A stretch of DNA of 64,000 nucleotides from assembly GCF_026914185.1 (NCBI RefSeq), contig NC_070560.1, positions 3,587,501 to 3,651,500 of the forward strand, written 5' to 3'. The stretch's first letter is position 1. Every line of letters begins with the position of its first letter. This document shows, piece after piece, positions 10,301 to 21,643 of this stretch. The position numbers and the translations under genes are program-made. The notes under the pieces were generated by a model. The model was not told the DNA's origin, made no database searches, and saw only the letters and a program-made list of their open reading frames with translations. Source of the stretch: Puccinia triticina (taxonomy: Eukaryota > Basidiomycota > Pucciniomycetes > Pucciniales > Pucciniaceae).

Positions 10301-12658
10301 TAGATTACTGACCTGGAAGTAAAGCCAAGTAAGTATATCAAGATATTCAGCCTTTTATTTTGATGGGTCCTGATGGACATACAATTAACTGCTGTGACAC
10401 GAGTTGGCTCCCGGTGTGGCTAGGTTATTTTACACTGAGCTATGCTATCAGACGCAGCCCCCCCCTCTCAAGCGAAGATCAAAGTTTCCTGCTAAGGAAA
10501 AATAGGATCCGGTGCATCAAACCACTGCAGAGAAGTGGAGCATTCATGTTTTCACAGCCTGCCACACCGTTGTTGTATGTTTGCACATGAATATGACAAG
10601 TGGCAACACAGTTTTCAATGCTCAATGCATATAAATCTTGACCATTTTGTCACTTGACTTCTAATCTTGCTCTGATCAAGCAGCCTACGTCAGCGTGCAC
10701 GTTCCAAAAGCTTAATTTTGTGTTTGTTGGGCAACTTTCAAGAATTACAAACCAATACCCACTACATATTACCACGCCGGAAGACTGTAACCAAACAACC
10801 AAGATACTTGCCAAGCTCCTTCCGCCCTGGATTGCTTGCTCTCATCTGATGAGGGCTGCCAAACTGCTCCAAGCAACAATGATAAACAGATTCTCTCCAA
10901 CGCAGCTCAATCGGCTCCAGGGTACATCACTTAACATCTGATCAAGCAATAACAGGTAGACTCATGATGTCCGATCTTGTCAAACCAAACAGCACTGCTT
11001 TCCTAGCTTGAAATTACTTGTCCAATCAAGCTCCCAGCAGCTTCTGTAGTTGAGCTGCCTTGGTCCAATGGCAGATTTGTATCCAGGAAGCCATCCTATA
11101 CACCATGAAAGACCTGAGGGGACTAGGCGGTAGGTGACGTGAAGCTAACTCCAGCCTTAACTCCAACCATACACTTTTGGAAAAGTGGTAGAACCCCCTG
11201 ATGATGACAAAGGGGCCATTGTTATTCAAATGCTGGAGTGCCACTGGAATTCCAGCATATTTTACTGAATGTCACCTGACACCTGTTCACATCATTTTTT
11301 CCATGGTGATATATCCAAGTATTTTGCAGAGGTGAGCACTGAAGCCTGGCTAACTACACGCTTGTCCTCCTTTTTGGGTGCACTACATCTTCAGGCCCTG
11401 TCTATCAACAAGATTCTCACAGATTCCTTTTTTAAAGTCCAGCAGAAAACCACAAAAATAAAAAAACCATCTATTCTATCCAAGTTCTTTGCTTTCAACT
11501 CCCTCAGAAATACCATCAACCAAAAAAAAACTTATCTTGAATCTACACCTTCTGTATAACTGAAGCATGGATATTGATAATATGATCAGGCACTCAACTA
11601 ATCCAGAAACCAGACTATCTGCCTCCAGGATACAATCCCAAGTCCTGGCATGTCTCAGTAGCAGAATTGAGGACAAATCTGATAGCTCATGGCATACGTG
11701 CGGCCATAGGCAACAAAAAAGCACCAATGGTAGCGTAAGCCATGACTTACTCCCTCTTACACTGCATAATTTTGAATTACTCATTCTTGTTACAAATGCT
11801 GGCACATTATCTGCCTTCTTCTCAGTGTGTTGAAAGAGAAGCTTGTACCCATGATCCCTGTAAGTAATGCTCATCTCCAAATTGCCTAGGTACTCAGCCA
11901 ATTGAAATACTTGAATTTCTTGATATTGATGTTATGCGGCAGGAACTTCTCAAAGCCCGCTGCAAGGTGAAGGCATCTTGCGCCGGTATTTTTGATGTTA
12001 GGCTTGGTTGCGTGGCAGGCGGAGCACAGGACAATGGGCTTAGAAGATCTGAAGAATGCAAGTGTCACAGTTTGTAGATAAAAAGTATGAAGATGAATAA
12101 TTGGATGATTTTCAAGAGAGAGCAAAACAAGGCTCCATTTATAGTAAACAGGTATCTACAAAGGTCGCACATGATACAATGAAACATTAGAAGAAACAGA
12201 TAACAAAGGAAACAAGGCTGAAACACAGGCCTAGCTGGACTGGGCCGTTGTAATAACAACCAGGGTGAGCTACTGGGCCTAGACTATACTAGGCCAACCA
12301 GCCACAAAGTAGTGGTTGGGTTTCTAAGATAGCCCAACGGCTACAGTTGCTACCTTATGGATGAAGATAACAAGGTAGCTAGTATGCCATCTACCAGCCA
12401 GAATAAAATCAAATCTTGAACAAGCAGATCTCCAAAAAAGGCAGACAAGAAGATAACCAAAGTGGTAGGTATGCTGTCTAATCTCCCTTCATCCGCTTGG
12501 AAGAGACCTATGTAATCACTGTATGTTTCTGGCCACAGGCTCCGCAGTGAACTTGACCTCTAAACGGCCAAAGCCAGCGCGGGATTTGTCTAAAATTGGC
12601 AAGATAGAATCAAGGCCTTCCTGCCAAGATAGCAGTAAGTCCTACTACCTTGTTGCGT
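10301..12658. other. No gene recognised
   Basis: About 2.3 kb with several short ORFs of no recognisable family. I found no inverted termini or long tandem repeat. It may consist of old element remnants. Confidence 0.4.
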
Positions 12659-12838
12659 TGTGGAACTCTCACGCAACAGGTAAGTAGAGCTTGGAGGGGA
12701 ATATTACAAGTATCACAAATCTTGTCACGCTACAAGGGTGCTTGAAAGGCTGCTCTCCTGTAATAAACTCTGGGAGTACACTAGAATTAAAGTGTGGTGT
12801 AATCTCCTGATGATTTTTAGTCCAAGTTTAGCTACTTA
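12659..12838 (-). repeat. Possible LTR 3'-end remnant
   Basis: Read on the minus strand, the sequence resembles the 3' end of the Ty3 LTR: CCAAGCTCTACTT followed by GAGAGTTCCACA ending at 12,659. The other end is not identifiable and the match fades within about 100 bp. Confidence 0.4.
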
Positions 12839-13043
12839 GGGCCTGTACCATGGGCCTCAATTTGAAAAAGTTCAACTTTTTTTGCCTTGTACACAAAAAT
12901 TGAAAACTAGCAGAGGGTTCAAATGTTGAAATTTTTCACATTTGGGCTCAAGCCTACATTTTGGCCAGGCTCAGTTTTCCCAAGAAATTTTGCAGCAAAT
13001 AAATTTGGAAAATTTCAATTTTTGTGCCCTATGGTACAGGCCC
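12839..13043. mobile_element. MITE, 205 bp
   Basis: Inverted termini GGGCCTGTACCATGGGC at the left and GCCCTATGGTACAGGCCC at the right. Flanks are TTA (12,836-12,838) and TCA (13,044-13,046), a possible decayed 3-bp duplication. AT-rich interior, no ORF. Confidence 0.65.
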
Positions 13044-13160
13044 TCAATAAACCTTATAGGGATTTGAGAATTGAAGCAATTTTTAGAAGAGAGCAAATTT
13101 AGAAGAGTTCAATTTTTGAAGATAATATTTGAAGTGATGAATGGTATATATTCTAAAATA

Positions 13161-13337
13161 GGGAGTATCAAATATGAGAAATCCACAATTAGAAACCAGT
13201 CAATTAGCCAAAAATGAAATTGTTCACCAGTGGATCATAAAATGGGGTAGAAGAAGGACCGGCATGTTTTAAAAATGATGGGTTTTTTCAATCCAGTCAA
13301 TTAAATAATGGTGGATTTGGTCATATTTGATACCCCC
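13161..13337. mobile_element. MITE with TA duplication, 177 bp, copy 1
   Basis: Termini GGGAGTATCAAATATGA and TCATATTTGATACCCCC, flanked by TA on both sides (13,159-13,160 and 13,338-13,339). A related copy is at 54,374-54,549. Non-coding. Confidence 0.75.
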
Positions 13338-13549
13338 TATTATGAAATAAAAAAATGAAAAATGTGGAATTTTTTTAATTTCTTGCAAATTTCTCAGAAT
13401 GTTCATTACTGTTCAAACCAAGGAGGAAAAATTGGAGAACAAAATATGGCATACAACAAGAATGATAAGAAATGAAAAAATTTGAAAATATTTTCAATGA
13501 TTTTTTGGGTGGATGGGTTATCAACCAAACTCAGGGACTGTAGCCCAAA

Positions 13550-14000
13550 TTACCACTGCATGTATTATCCCCTTGGACATGCCTGTCCAACAAGGGCTTG
13601 GATGGGCATGTCTGACCAGATGTTGGACATGTGTGTCCAACGGGTGGTTGAACCCACCCATTGGATCCGTCTGTTTGAGCAGAACTTGGACACTTCTGCC
13701 CAACAGGTTCTTGAGCAGCGGGGCCCAACCACTGGTCGGACTTGCAAGACTGCGCTCCAGTCGGGCAGTGTGGCTTGAGCAGTCCTTGGACCAGATGATC
13801 GGACAGCCTTGCCTGACTAGACGTTGGCCAAGGCTGCCCGACCAGTTCCCACTTGTGGGATTACGGTGTTCAACAGGTCAGCTAATTGGACAGAGCTGTC
13901 CAACAAGTGAGTCCAACGCTTGCGTGTCCAACATATGAGTCCAACGCTTGCGTGTCCGACAAGTCTGAACTCGTTGGACATGTAGGTCGGACAAGTGGTG
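13550..14000. repeat. Patch of TGTCCAAC/GTTGGACA words
   Basis: The word TGTCCAAC or close variants (TGTCCGAC, TGCCCAAC), together with its reverse complement, recurs at irregular spacing over 450 bp, forming imperfect palindromes. Overlapping ORFs in several frames are a consequence. Not a CRISPR: there is no fixed repeat or spacer length. Confidence 0.55.
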
Positions 14001-14800
14001 CCAATATCCAACTCGCCAGGGGGGAATCCCTCTTGGCAGGCTGGATGCACATTTATCAAGCCTGTTGGGAGGGGATGCTGGTGCTGATGTCCAGCTCACC
14101 GGCGGCGCAGGCTGGATACATATTAATTTATGAAACATCCAGCCTGCGCCAAGCAGGAATGCTTCTTGACAGGCAGCTCGCCAAGAGTCTTTCCTCCCAG
14201 CTAGCTAGACACATAAATATGTATCCAGAGGGCCAAGAAGGTTTCCTCCTGGCAAGTTATATATCTAGCTAGCCATGAGGTCTTGGTATACATCATGTGT
14301 ATCTAGCTAGCTGGGCACCTCTTAGACCAGGAGATACCACTGGCTGAGGAGGTGTACATACATCCCCAGCCAAAGGGATTCCCCTAGTCAAGGCGGTGTA
14401 CACACTTCTGACCTTAGGAATCCCTCCAATCAGAGGAGTGTAAACCTCCTTGACTGAAAGAGTCTATTGGGTCAAGGAGGTGTACCTTGACCAGGGAGTT
14501 TGAGTTATGCAAACCTCCTCAACCAGGGGGTTCCCTCTGGCGGGGAAAGTGTCCTTTGGTTAGTGGGTTGAGCCATCACAGGCAAACTTCTTTAGCAGGA
14601 GGCAGTTTTGAGGGGAGAAAACTACTACATAAAGCTGCTTGGGCAGTATTAGTAAGGTGGGGAAAAAGTCTCCCCATGAAACTGCTTGCGCAGTTTACTG
14701 AGGAGGAAACCTCCCCACAAAACTGCCTGGCAAGTTTGCTGAGGAGGAAAACACTTCATAAAACTGTTTGGTTAGTTTGGTGAGGAAATAAATCCCCACA
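14001..14800. repeat. Successive short repeat patches (CTAGCTAG and GTGTACA words)
   Basis: 14,000-14,320 carries paired words around CCAGCCTG and CTAGCTAG. 14,330-14,500 repeats GGTGTACA with CCTCCTTGACC-like words. 14,580-14,780 repeats a GAGGAGGAAA word followed by a CACAAAACTGCTTG-like word. No protein-coding gene recognised. Confidence 0.45.
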
Positions 14801-14899
14801 TAGAGTGGTGAGGAGGAAAATTACCCATGTACCAAATTTAACAAGGGCCCTGCCCTTGGGCAGGGCAGTCCTCTGCAACAGCAAGCCTAAAAAGGACTG

Positions 14900-15255
14900 T
14901 TTAAATGGTGTAAACCACAGTTTAATGAAAGGTGTAAACCAAGGTTCCAATGGTGTAAGCCAAGTTTTAAATGGTGTAAAACCACCGTCTAAATGGTGTT
15001 AACCACAGTTTACAAGGTGTAAACCTCAGTTTACCAGGTGTAAACCTCATTTTACAAGGTGTAAACCTCAGTTTACCAGGTGTAAACCTCATTTTACAAG
15101 GTGTAAACCTCAGTTTACCAGGTGTAAACCTCAGTTTACAAGGTGTAAACCACAGTTTAGATGGTGTAAAACCACGTTTCAAATAGTGCAGAGCTACAAC
15201 TTACATTGTGTAAACCAAGGTTTAAAAGGTGTAAACCAAGGCTTATGTCAGCGGC
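14900..15255. repeat. 21-bp tandem repeat with GGTGTAAACC core
   Basis: About 15 head-to-tail units of roughly 21 bp, each with GGTGTAAACC followed by a CAGTTTAC or CATTTTAC word. Because 21 is a multiple of three, a minus-strand ORF with a 7-residue repeat (FTPGKLR, FTPCKMR) arises at 14,967-15,182. I treat it as a by-product. Confidence 0.75.
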
Positions 15256-15279
15256 GGCAATACCAAGACGTCAGTCTGC

Positions 15280-15640
15280 TAGCTACACTGCAAGGTGAGA
15301 GATATAGTAGTATTGCAGAAGGTAGCGGCACAGCACTGCCAATACAATTGTATTGGTTGTCCGTATTGGCGCTTAAATTGGACACTTTGAACCAATGTTA
15401 CATTGGTCCAAGCGTCCGATGCAATCCCCTTGCAATGTTACATCATTTTTGGCCAATAATACATTGCCAGGGTCCAATATGAAAAGGATCCCGGGAAATA
15501 TTATATTGCCGGAAATCCCACTGATGCAACCCCGGCTTGATGCTATGTCGACCGGGTTGCAAACCAACTCAAAGGGAAACCAACATATCATCACCCCAGT
15601 GCAATGTTACATTGGCCAACCGCGACACAACAGTTGATAT
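15280..15640. repeat. Patch of CAATGTTACATTG words
   Basis: CAATGTTACATTGG and related palindromic words recur here. The same word class is found at 60,780-61,020, next to the gypsy integrase fragment. Confidence 0.5.
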
Positions 15641-15699
15641 AAAACCGCCTGATGCGCTTTAGGATTGGCGTGCACAATACTTTGTCAGAGCTCATCAGC

Positions 15700-15965
15700 A
15701 GAACATCCCCTCGCACGAGTTGCTGGCAATGACTCTCCCCAGCCTCCAGCCCATTGGATCACAATGATTCTGCCGGTCCTTAACGCTGTTCACCAGCTTG
15801 TCTTCATTTGCGCCGGTCCAAGCAAAGACACAGCCCTTGCCGACTTCCTTGATCAAGAGCCCTCCTCCGCCAGAACCGCAAGTCTCCCCAAGCTCCCCCC
15901 CTGTCATCTGGTTTGTTCACCAGGCTGTTGCGGCAAAGACTCAGTACCCGCGCACTGTTGCTCCC
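15700..15965 (+). pseudogene. 6-phosphogluconolactonase C-terminal relic
   Basis: 6-phosphogluconolactonase hydrolyses 6-phosphogluconolactone in the oxidative pentose phosphate pathway. A plus-strand frame carries NDSPQPP, then WITMILPVLNAVHQLVF and CAGPSKDTALADFLD. In this family the C-terminal half has a DSPKPP-type motif followed by a hydrophobic LPVLN strand and a Gly-x-x-Lys segment. A frame change near 15,900 is then needed to reach PPVIWFVHQAVAAKTQYP, the family's WF-D-A-A-like end. The N-terminal half is missing. A frameshifted, truncated copy of a host gene inside a GC-rich block. Confidence 0.6.
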
Positions 15966-16284
15966 GGCGCTGCTTCTTCAACCAAAACCCAGGCTCAAAA
16001 ATTGGCAGCCTTCAATTGGAAGACATGGGGCCATGTCCAGGTACATTGAAATCAGTGTTTTTTTTATTTTTGTGTAGTTGTTTCTCCTTGCCAATTTTGA
16101 TTTTTTACTTCTTTGATCCTTTACACCCCAAATGAAGAAGACAAGCCAACTGGCAAGCAGTTTCAATGTGCAGGCAATCAACGTGCTTGTTTTCAGTTGA
16201 CAGCACAGTCTCAGGGTCTACCCCCACATTGGTGGCATGCTTACTGCCCCGCACAACCAATCTTTGAGCTACTCCCCCTTCCCC

Positions 16285-16745
16285 TTGACCACAAAGATGT
16301 GTGGGCTGGTTGAGGCCACTCAGAAGAACGGCAAGGTCTGTTGGGCCCTCGGCATCCAGCCCCAACGAGACATCATCAAGTCCCGCAAGTCCGCCGCCGA
16401 CGGCGCCACCAAAACGTCCAAGCTGTTCCCCGTCATGGACGCCCTCAACACCAAGCTCCTGTTTGTCTGCTCCTCCGCCCTGCCCGCCGACCAGCTTGAG
16501 CCCTCCACACAAGCCGCCGTCAACCAGCTCAGGGCCATCAGGACCACCGCCGCTAACTGGTCTCCTCACCCCATCCTTTCCCTTCTTTTGAGTGTGTGTG
16601 CTAATCAAGCAGAGATGTTTGCAGTCGGCCCAAGCCTGTCGAAGCCGCTTGAGCAGTACAACAAGGCTGTGCACAACATGACCCTCAAACTCCATGTTGT
16701 ACACATTGGCGTCCACCCGCGACATCTGGACAGGCACAGCTAGCC
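16285..16745 (+). pseudogene. GC-rich coding-like block of unknown origin
   Basis: Between about 16,300 and 16,570 one plus-strand frame shows strong C/G preference at third positions (runs of GCC, CTC, AAG, TCC codons), unlike the surrounding repeats. Visible text includes KNGKVCWALGIQPQRD and SKLFPVMDALNTKLLFV. This suggests an exon of a host gene, but I cannot name it. The frame runs on to 16,743 with weaker coding character. Another frame is open over the same stretch because of composition. Confidence 0.4.
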
Positions 16746-16899
16746 GGGCCCATTGGCGCCAACAAATCCGCACAGACGTGCCCAATCAGCTGCCGATCCG
16801 CTTTGAGGGCACCTGAGCTTAAGCACCCCCCCTCTCAGAAACTGTTGCTGACATCATGGTCAGGGAGAGGAAGACAGACCAAATGCAGGCGCCAGCAGC

Positions 16900-17250
16900 A
16901 CACCAATTGCTGACCAGCCCCTCTCCCGCATCCGCGGATACGAGTCAATGACAGAGGATGACAAGGTGCTGGTCAGTGTTCAGCACGCTCTACAGCCTCA
17001 AGCACTGAGCCTCCGAGGGCATCCAGGTCATCTGGATGCACTCAGAGGCCACCTGAACCAGTTTGGCGGCGTGTGCGCCAGGTGGGGTGTGCTTGGCGCC
17101 TGGACCAACCTTGGCCGCAATGCCACTGAGAGCTCAGACGTCCCATCCCGTCCCCACCCTCCCTCTACCAGGTGTTCCTGGCTTACACGTCTGGACTCTC
17201 CGTTGTTGTCCGTCACCAAGTTGGCCCAGTCTGTTTCTTCAAGATAGATC
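16900..17250 (+). other. GC-rich segment, possible exon remnant
   Basis: Continues the GC-rich block with open frames on both strands, including LSLRGHPGHLDALRGHL in one plus frame. No recognised domain. It may be another piece of the captured or decayed gene upstream. Confidence 0.25.
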
Positions 17251-17785
17251 AAATGATCTTCCATACAGATATGAAAAAAATCTTCATGACCTCATAAAGA
17301 TTCTATTAAATTGTTTTGAGATGGCATTATTTTTCAGAAATAGAGATAAGTTAGTTTGTTGCACCTCCTGACAAATACTCAAGAGACTCAACTATTGCCT
17401 GGTATATAATCAATCTATTCAAAAGAAAAATAAATTAAAACTTCAACAGACCTGAATTATTTTGTGTTACATTTCCTTCATCAAATCTGTGCACAACATA
17501 ATGGTTTGCAGCGTTTTTCTATTGGACTCAATTGATAGCTACATTCTGCAGCATCATTTGAAGGAAGAGTGAAAGGTTGTTAGTGAGTGAAGGAATTATT
17601 CAATTTCTACAAGACAGCCTTGAGGGGAGATATTGCAATAGTGATGTAAAAATAATTCATTGAAATTTGAATTTTTGAGATGACATGATTAATGATCCCT
17701 CAAGCAAATTCATTCAGGTCACTCAGACTGATTTACTGAAACTGAAACAGCCAATATGAACTGTAATGATCCTTCACTGCTGTTA
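17251..17785. other. No gene recognised
   Basis: AT-rich sequence with no notable ORF or repeat. Confidence 0.45.
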
Positions 17786-17966
17786 GCCCTGTTCACATTG
17801 GGAACTCTAAGCGTAAATTTAACAGGTTTACACATAAAATTTTATAAACCTATTTTCACCGCCAGATACCTATGGTTTTCAAGTTTCTGGAAAAGTTAAA
17901 AAATTCAACAAATTTTTATGGTAAACCTGTTAAATTTACAATTAAAGTTTCCAACGTGAACAGGGC
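17786..17966. mobile_element. MITE with TA duplication, 181 bp
   Basis: Inverted termini GCCCTGTTCACATTGG and the near-complement at the right end. The arms extend inward through GTAAATTTAACAGG, so the element is largely foldback. Flanked by TA at 17,784-17,785 and 17,967-17,968. Non-coding. Confidence 0.75.
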
Positions 17967-18171
17967 TATTGGAAGGTGCACAGAGACAACACTGAAACAA
18001 TCAAGCTACATGAAATGTAACACTGTTACATTCTGCCGTAATGGCACATCAATATAAAAAAATGCCAGAATTGGCGCACATCATTTATGGGCCAATTCAA
18101 ACCAATGCAGATGATTGGCCAACAAATTGATGTTGCCTATGCACATGTTGTAGCACAGCTTGCAATCAATA

Positions 18172-18378
18172 GGGGGGGGGGGGTTCACAATAGGATAAAA
18201 ATAAAACTTTAGAGCCAATTTTAAGGCCTTTACAGACAATTGTTTAAAAAATGAAGAAGTTCCTCTGATTGCCAGGGGACACCTAATCCTGTACATCCTG
18301 CCATATTTTTGAAAAGTTGTTGATAAAGGCCTTAAAATTGACTCTCAAGTTTTATTTTTATCCTATTGTGAACCCCCC
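18172..18378. mobile_element. Foldback MITE with TA duplication, 207 bp
   Basis: Arms of about 60 bp: GTTCACAATAGGATAAAAAT after a G-run at the left, and its reverse complement before CCCCCC at the right. Flanked by TA at 18,170-18,171 and 18,379-18,380. The left G-run is expanded to about 12. Confidence 0.75.
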
Positions 18379-18489
18379 TAATACACTAGACTACTTTATT
18401 ATTTGTGTTTGGGTTTTCTACTTTTTTTACCCAATACTCAACAGAACACCCATACACAAAAATGTAATGGTGAAACACAATAATTGTGT

Positions 18490-18612
18490 TACTTGCCGCA
18501 ACACTGGTCCGCTACGATAAACTAGCGGTAGCGTGCGCTAACTGCTAGTTAAGCGTTGCGTAGTTCCTGGCACAATGTGTAGCACCGCTACGGGCCACTA
18601 CGCTACACTCAC
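18490..18612. repeat. TAGCG/CGCTA-rich repeat patch
   Basis: Dense CGCTAC, TAGCGG and GCTAACTGC words over about 120 bp, of the same kind as at 4.9 kb and 47.1 kb, directly beside a CACTR element insertion. Confidence 0.5.
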
Positions 18613-18613
18613 A

Positions 18614-19522
18614 CACTGCAAGAAAAACTCTAGAAACTGCTTGCAGTTGAGATGCAAGAGCTCAAGGCAAGCTGTGCCTCATGCAAGAATCAAGCACTGG
18701 TTGATTCCATGCACATTGTATAATATATGCAACAGTGAGTCTGAGGTACAAAAAACTGAGTACATGCAGGCCCCAAAATACTGAGTTGATACCTGTTCAA
18801 ATTCCCCTTTCATATGAAAGTTCCCCTTTCATGTGCACATACCCCTTTCATGTGCACATGTCCCTTTTATATGCATTCACCCCTTTCATAATGTGTACAT
18901 ACCCCTTTATGTGCACATACCCCTTTCATGTGTGTGTATCCCTTTCATGTGCATATATCCCTTTCACAATGTGTACATACCCTTTTCATCATGCATTCAT
19001 GACCCTTTGATGTTTACATTTCCCCTTTGAGTTTTTTACATCCCTTTCAATACCCCTTTCATCATTCAGGTGATGTTTACATATCCCTTTCATGTGGGAA
19101 GACGCCTTACTGCACATACCCCTTTCATGCATACATACCCCTTTAATCATTTGTGTATATTATGTTTTGATACACCTTATCACATTCCCCTTTCATGTGT
19201 ACATATTCCTTTCATATGTAGATATCCCTTTAATGTGTACATACCCCTGTTATGCTATTCTGGCTGGATTCAATGGCAGATGGAATGTTTACTAAAAGCA
19301 AAAAAAAGGTTGCTCAGGGGTATGCTCATTTGCAAGGTTGAACATTTGCCTCAGCCTACTGCATGAGCACTACAGCATGTTCAGCATTGAAATACTGAAC
19401 AAGGTACACACTCAAGGTGCACCAGCATGGAATTTGGGTGCTTGACTCCAGCTTGAGCTGAGGCTTGATTCAAGCTTGCTGCATCTCAACTGCAAGCAGT
19501 TTCTAGAGTTTTTCTTGCAGTG
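18614..19522. mobile_element. Non-autonomous CACTR (CMC/EnSpm-like) element, copy 1, 909 bp
   Basis: Starts CACTGCAAGAAAAACTC and ends with the inverse GAGTTTTTCTTGCAGTG. The inverted arms run about 50 bp, through AGAAACTGCTTGCAGTTGAG. Flanked by ACA at 18,611-18,613 and 19,523-19,525. A CACTR terminus with a 3-bp target duplication is the signature of the CMC/EnSpm superfamily. The interior carries a pyrimidine-rich minisatellite and no transposase. A second copy is at 36,469-37,340. Confidence 0.8.
18795..19255. repeat. CCCCTTTCATG minisatellite inside the CACTR element
   Basis: About 20 imperfect units of 16-22 bp built on ACCCCTTTCATGTGCACAT. Reading frames over it give proline/phenylalanine repeats on the plus strand, not a credible gene. 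The same array lies in the copy at 36.6-37.1 kb, with different unit numbers. Confidence 0.75.
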
Positions 19523-19525
19523 ACA

Positions 19526-20560
19526 GGCGCTGACAGCTCTGTTTATGAAGCTTAGGGCAAAAAACTGTCAGAAATAAGGGTTTTTGGGCCCTATCAGTAT
19601 AACTGTGCTGATGTAAACTACCAAACTTGTTACATGGCAAATATGGCCACTATAAGGGTTTTAACACTCTGTAACAGAGGAGGAATTAATTATGTAATTA
19701 ATAATATGTAATTATTAATTACAGGGAATTAATTTGCCGTAAAAGTAGGTGGTAAGCACTTAAACTGATTGGCTACTTGACAGAGGCGGTGGTCTTACGG
19801 CAACTACTTATAAGGATATAGCTTTAAATATGCTGATAAGGGATTTTTGATGATTTAAAGGGTCTAATCCAGTGATTTTGTGTGCTGGGGATGGTTTATA
19901 AGGAAAAGGGGCTACAGTAGTAGCAGAGGAGAATATTCACGGCAAACTTACTGTTTATGGGCGGTGAATGGTCTGGGGGATCTTTTCCTGAGAGCCAAAT
20001 AGGCATCTATTTATAGAGGGGACTTCAGTGGGCGCAACCACTAAGTCCTTTTCTCCCTATGGGAGTATCCTGAGGTGTACACGTGAACAAGGCTTGGCTG
20101 TGGGCAATTTATTTGTATTATAATAGACTAATTTCCCTGACTCTGTCACATGACATGTTTATAACCAATTGTCATGTGAAAGAGCTTCAGCAGAAGTCTA
20201 CATAATACTTTTACGGGGTATTTTTACACAAGTAATATTACTCTTTAATGTACAATAGTTTATTTTTATGTACTTTGTTCATTTTACTAATTTGGTGTGT
20301 GTAATGCTATTTTTGGGCGCTTTCTGGGGCCAATTCTCATTTATACAATTAGTACATGAAAGAATAGGAATAAGGGGTTACTTTGAGTGGGTGAGCCCCT
20401 TAATTTATGATGAGGAATCTGATTCTGCAATAATAATTTAATAATTATTATTATTTACTAAGTTATTGCAGTCTTTTTGGATACTTGATGTATCTCTAAG
20501 GCTGACAGGCACAAATAGTGCTATCCAGTTTTTAGCGGCTGATTAGCACTCACAGAGCGG
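19526..20560. other. No gene recognised; target region of the retrotransposon
   Basis: AT-rich sequence with short inverted words (TAATTAATAATATG near 19,690). The last 60 bases contain TAGCGG and TAGCAC words of the family that resumes at 31,176 after the retrotransposon. Confidence 0.45.
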
Positions 20561-21429
20561 TGTGGTGCTCCATTCCAAACCATAAGTAGTATTTTATTGC
20601 TTTCCTTTTCATATATTCATCATTACATTGCCCATTCCCCCATAACCCTTCACAAATACCTCATTATTATTTCATATTCAGATTCTACGCCAAATTTCAC
20701 CTATAGTCACTCATACATAGTACCCCTTTATCTTCAATGGTTCAATAGTTATAGAGGATATAAGACTTACAGAGACCTTACAATCTTCATTAGTTACAAT
20801 ACTCATTTCATTAGTAACTTGCTTGAATCATTACATCACATTCTTTTCACAGATATTTTCTCACATACTAAACCCTTTACATACATTACTCATTATGTAC
20901 TATGCCTATTGTACACATTACATCATTGGATCTGTGCTTACCCCTTTCAGTAGTGCTCATCATTACAAGCTGTTACTATGTTCACATCACTCTTCCCCAT
21001 TTGTACAACCTTCATTCCCATAGCCAGAACTCCTCATTGTCTGTGCTCATCCTTCCTTCATATAAGAACTGTCCTTCCCCCCTCACTTGTACCTTATGCA
21101 GAATTTATAGAGAATTTTAGATACAGAAATTATAGTGCCCATTCTCATCAACCCATTGCCATTGAACCATCACCAATTGCTTTCCCCCCCTTCAACTATT
21201 ACTCCAACCATCTCACCCTCAGTAGTCAGTAGTCAGCTCATAGTACTAGCTCCTAAGATCAAGTAGAAATCAGCCACACCTTTTCTTTCTTTTTCTTAGT
21301 GTTACTCTCATCCCCTCAGCATTAGTCAGGAAGGCAGCCTCATCAGCACCCTTGCATAGCTTACATTAGTACTAGTGTTGCTATCCATTTCCCTTCCAAG
21401 CTCTATTCTCCCCTTTGAGTAGTTCCACA
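20561..21429 (+). repeat. 5' LTR
   Basis: Begins TGTGGTGCTCCATTCC and ends GAGTAGTTCCACA (TG...CA rule). 869 bp, aligned end to end with the 3' LTR. Confidence 0.93.
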
Positions 21430-21431
21430 AG

Positions 21432-21448
21432 TGGTGTCCCAACAGTGG
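21432..21448 (+). promoter_or_regulatory. Candidate primer-binding site
   Basis: TGGTGTCCCAACAGTGG starts two bases after the 5' LTR. A TGG start fits pairing with the CCA end of a tRNA. The tRNA cannot be named from this sequence alone. Confidence 0.5.
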
Positions 21449-21643
21449 CTTTTCTATACTTCAGATATCTTCAGCCTTAGTAACACTTTTACCATCAGCT
21501 ACATACTACTTCACCTACACTCCTCATACTCCTCCTTTTATAAACCAACTCCCTGCTTTTAGAATCAACTTCAACCAACAGTAACACTATCAGCACCTTC
21601 ATTATCAACCTTCAGATTCAGATTCAACTTACCTACTTCAATC

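Noticed and set aside
13550..14000. Possible CRISPR-like array
   Set aside because: Words vary, spacing is irregular, there are no spacers of constant length, and the context is a eukaryotic genome.
14967..15182. 71-residue minus ORF with FTPGKLR repeats
   Set aside because: By-product of the 21-bp GGTGTAAACC tandem repeat.
16301..16591. Alternative 96-residue Ser/Pro-rich frame
   Set aside because: Composition effect of the GC-rich block. The frame at 16,237 has the better codon pattern.
18795..19255. Proline/phenylalanine-rich ORFs over the CCCCTTTCATG array
   Set aside because: Frames differ between the two element copies and follow the minisatellite, not a conserved protein.
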